DNA from: a virus
Reading direction: 5' to 3' (one strand)
DNA length: 64,000 nt
IMG/VR virus record: IMGVR_UViG_3300033146_004399
Location: 1-64,000 of that record
Position 1 is the stretch's first letter, and every line of letters begins with the position of its first letter. Below the pieces are notes generated by a model. That model was not told the DNA's origin, did not search any database, and was given only the letters and a program-made list of their open reading frames with translations. Positions 61,755-64,000 of the stretch are shown one piece after another. The position numbers and the translations under genes were made by a program.

Positions 61755-61982
61755 AATAATAATATTAACATATGGGATGGTTCTTCTATACCATATAGAT
61801 TTGAAAATAAAAAACACATTTATCATATAGATTTCGAAACTAATAAATATTTAATAGAAATTAAAGGTTCACACCATTGGTATAAAGAAAATTTAGCCTT
61901 AGGTAAAATAGAAGCCAAAAATAAAGCAGCTAAAGAATATGCTTCATCTATAAATAAAGAATTTTTTTCTTTTAGATGTTAA
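61755..61982 (+). pseudogene. remnant of a PD-(D/E)xK-type homing endonuclease C-terminal domain
   Basis: This occupies the 374-base gap between two plus-strand genes. The open frame reads IPYRFENKKHIYHIDFETNK, YLIEIKGSHHWYKENLALGK and IEAKNKAAKEYASSINKEFF before a stop. It lines up with the end of the 4583-5545 endonuclease (IPYEVNGEKHTYLPDFLINN, NLIEVNSYNVFYLNKTKKEA, KAEAARKYCAEH). Here the E-x-K of the active site (EIK) is present, but PD has become ID. There is no start codon or N-terminal domain, so it is a decayed fragment. Confidence 0.65.
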
Positions 61983-62025
61983 AGATTATTCTAAACATCT
62001 ATAAATCATTACAGGAGTAAAACTA

Positions 62026-62679
62026 GTGGCAAATTATTATAATAACGACGAAGTACAAAATTGGGTAGTCTCATATTTAGATTATGAAAAAGAAGAAAGA
62101 AAGACAGAAGAAGGAGCATTATTTTTACGTCAAAAAATAATGATTGAGGTAGGTAAAATAGTAAACGGAATAATATTTAAACATAGATTTACAGTATGGG
62201 AATCATATGATGATTTATATCAAGAAGCTATGGAAGCATGTACTAAAGCATTAGAGAAGTTTAACCCTTTCTTTGTCACCTCTAAAGGTGAATATGCTAC
62301 TACTTTTAACTACTTCTCTTTAACTGCAAAGAGATGTTTGAAGTTTTATACCATGCGTAATCAAAAGAATAGAAATAATTACGCTCTCGAAGATTATTCC
62401 AATACTCTTCAATATACAGAAGAATTGACAGAACACTCTCAAGAAATGATTTCAGAAGAATTTATAAAACATTTAAAGGAAATTTTTATGGAATCAGGAC
62501 ATAAAAAATTTCTACCTCTTATAGATATACTCAAAGAATATTTAGAAAAAATTGGTTCATTTAATAAACGTGATTTCTTCAGATTTTCAAAATCGTATGG
62601 ATGGAGTCCCAACCTTATACGTAAATTTCTTAAAATAATTAAAGATAATAAAGACGCATTTTATGAAGTAAATGTATAA
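62026..62679 (+). CDS. gp55-like sigma factor (sigma-70 family, late transcription)
   Basis: A 217-residue protein from GTG 62026 after CAGGAGTAAAACTA. Residues 60-118 look like sigma region 2: WESYDDLYQEAMEACTKALE, KFNP, TTFNYFSLTAKRCLKFYTMR, which matches the helix pair contacting core RNA polymerase and the -10 element. The rest is helical and ends with a possible DNA-binding segment (FSKSYGWSPNLIRKFLKIIK). T4 gp55 (185 residues) has the same compact plan and reads TATAAATA. I infer it directs host RNA polymerase to the phage's late promoters, for which TATAAATA and TRTAAGATAA-type boxes are candidates. Confidence 0.75.
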   Translation: MANYYNNDEVQNWVVSYLDYEKEERKTEEGALFLRQKIMIEVGKIVNGIIFKHRFTVWESYDDLYQEAMEACTKALEKFNPFFVTSKGEYATTFNYFSLTAKRCLKFYTMRNQKNRNNYALEDYSNTLQYTEELTEHSQEMISEEFIKHLKEIFMESGHKKFLPLIDILKEYLEKIGSFNKRDFFRFSKSYGWSPNLIRKFLKIIKDNKDAFYEVNV

Positions 62680-62711
62680 GATAATTGTATAATCGCGTAA
62701 GGAGTAATATA

Positions 62712-63872
62712 ATGTTTAACGAAAAACCAATCGATCAATTCTTATTTGAATTAGATAACAGATATCCAAATATGACCATAACAGATGACGACTCAGGTAG
62801 TCAAACTATGTTTTCTGCCAATTCTTTTAACGGTGTTAAAAGTGATCTTGGCTCATTTGAGAAAATGATGGCCATTCTAACAGGTCAGGAGAAGTTTGAA
62901 TATGGTCTACTAGATGATAAAAGAAATGTTCGAGTTCTTATTGATCAAATTAAAAATATTAATGACAGAAAAGAAGAATTAAAAAAACAAAATAAAACTG
63001 TTAATGATCAAATTAAGAGTTTAGAAAGTAATGAACATAGAAGTCCAGAAGAAAGTGAAATACTAGATAATCTTAAAAGTAAATATAAAACTTATCAACT
63101 ACAAAAACGTTTGACTCAATTTGGAACTAAAATTAAAGACCTTGATGATATTCTTAAAGATATTGAAGATGGTGTTAACGTCGGTGAAAAGAGAATAGAT
63201 AAGTATGATAGTATTGTTGGTGATCTTGAAGATGCTCTCTTCGATGAAACTTACGTTAAAAGAAATCTCAACTCTCCTAAAGGTGAAATAGGACCTAAAA
63301 ATATACGTCCTAAAGTTATGAATAATTTTCCTATAAAATATATTTCAGATACCGGAATAACATACTTTGGTATAGTTAGACCCCCATCTGGTATAATAAC
63401 CTGGGAAGGTTCAGAAGCAAGACAGGCTTGGTTGGCAGATGAAGATATTAAATCTCTGTTTCGAAGTTTTGAAAATTCAAAACGTTTTTCAAAGAATGAC
63501 ATTCTTAAAATAAGACTTAATTCAGATTATACTGTCGCTAAAGAACAAATTAATGATGCACTTTTATCTATGCGAGCTAAAACTAGTATCAGAAAGATAA
63601 CTGTTAAAGATGACAGTTCGACCATTTTGGCAGTTAAAGATTACATATTTAATGGTATGGAAAATACTGGTCTACATCCAGGTAGAGCAGATAAATTACC
63701 TGGTATTGAAACAAGAAGTAAATCTCTCGGCAGCTTCATGGATAAAATGAAAGATACAACTTCCGATAAAGAAATAAGTGTTGGTATTGACAAAAGAACT
63801 GCATATTCTAAAGGTGTTATTGAAGTAATTGATACAGTAGAATTTTGGCGGTTTATTAGAAGTCTATTCTAA
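62712..63872 (+). CDS. unknown coiled-coil protein (386 aa)
   Basis: ATG 62712 is chosen because GTAAGGAG stands just upstream; earlier in-frame codons are unsupported. The N-terminal part (FLFELDNRYPNMTITDDDSG) is followed by a long coiled coil at about 80-170 (IDQIKNINDRKEELKKQNKT and on) and a mixed C-terminal domain (ITYFGIVRPPSGIITWEGSE, SMRAKTSIRKITVKDD). A GTATAAGATAATTGTATAAT sequence at 62675-62694 is a good promoter candidate. Function unknown; its place after the sigma factor gives no firm hint. Confidence 0.55.
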   Translation: MFNEKPIDQFLFELDNRYPNMTITDDDSGSQTMFSANSFNGVKSDLGSFEKMMAILTGQEKFEYGLLDDKRNVRVLIDQIKNINDRKEELKKQNKTVNDQIKSLESNEHRSPEESEILDNLKSKYKTYQLQKRLTQFGTKIKDLDDILKDIEDGVNVGEKRIDKYDSIVGDLEDALFDETYVKRNLNSPKGEIGPKNIRPKVMNNFPIKYISDTGITYFGIVRPPSGIITWEGSEARQAWLADEDIKSLFRSFENSKRFSKNDILKIRLNSDYTVAKEQINDALLSMRAKTSIRKITVKDDSSTILAVKDYIFNGMENTGLHPGRADKLPGIETRSKSLGSFMDKMKDTTSDKEISVGIDKRTAYSKGVIEVIDTVEFWRFIRSLF

Positions 63873-64000
63873 TGTTCTATCCTGTATATGAAAATGACAA
63901 TAAATTAATTGTTGCTATATTTGAATTTACTGAAGATGATATAAATTATGAACCTGCACCGGCAAGTGGTTCCGATTATGATGAATATGTTTATTCAGAT
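63872..64000 (+). CDS. unknown protein, N-terminal part only
   Basis: ATG 63872 overlaps the stop of the previous gene (TAATG) and the frame stays open to the window edge: MFYPVYENDNKLIVAIFEFT then EDDINYEPAPASGSDYDEYV. Acidic. Truncated by the end of the window. Confidence 0.6.
   Translation, partial: MFYPVYENDNKLIVAIFEFTEDDINYEPAPASGSDYDEYVYSD

Overview
The window looks like part of a large, very AT-rich tailed-phage (myovirus) genome. The evidence is a set of T4/P2-type baseplate genes (a gp25-like wedge protein, a baseplate J/gp6-like protein and a P2-I-like tail protein), several very large fibre or virion proteins, a small gp55-like sigma factor, tightly overlapping small unknown genes, and many homing-endonuclease-like genes. 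No rRNA, tRNA or CRISPR array was seen. A Gram-negative host is suggested by Kdo-biosynthesis genes and by a decayed two-component regulator fragment.

Layout. 1-2.9 kb: the end of a cysteine-rich peptide with Cys at every fourth residue, facing two small paralogous proteins, a Cys-cluster protein and a radical SAM/SPASM enzyme; this matches the RiPP-type 'CXXX-repeat peptide' modification loci. 2.9-5.6 kb: decayed genes (an unknown pseudogene; a receiver/histidine-kinase fragment with a 15-Asp run) and a NUMOD3-type homing endonuclease. 5.6-12.4 kb: tail and baseplate genes. 12.5-26.8 kb: an unusual accessory island with eight more radical SAM genes, KdsA, KdsB, an aminotransferase, a transaldolase, a NodU-type carbamoyltransferase split into two genes, and a 307-residue protein whose N-terminal half is made of 11-residue Cys repeats. 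26.8-30.6 kb: two large paralogous proteins of unknown function. 30.6-49.9 kb: tail fibres and virion proteins of 901, 2300, 1552 and 512 residues, interrupted by endonuclease genes. 50-53.4 kb: two more endonuclease genes around a coiled-coil protein. 53.5-64 kb: plus-strand small genes, a HAD phosphatase, another endonuclease, the sigma factor and a coiled-coil protein.

How it may work together (inference): the radical SAM enzymes, the two Cys-repeat proteins and the sugar/carbamoyl genes look like machinery for post-translational modification and perhaps glycosylation of phage-encoded, possibly virion-associated, polypeptides. The repeat protein at 23.8-24.8 kb sits directly between radical SAM/SPASM genes and next to the fibre region, so it is the most likely substrate. 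Separately, endonuclease genes of one family (with 'KYGV'-type repeats) have invaded boundaries of virion genes. At two or three places the neighbouring target gene carries a short duplicated and partly synonymously recoded end, which suggests a specific mode of insertion.

A recurring upstream sequence close to TRTAAGATAA (often with a second A before the G) and one perfect palindrome carrying two divergent TATAAATA boxes are candidate phage promoters, possibly read by the gp55-like sigma factor. All functional statements rest on motifs read by eye; no database search was possible.
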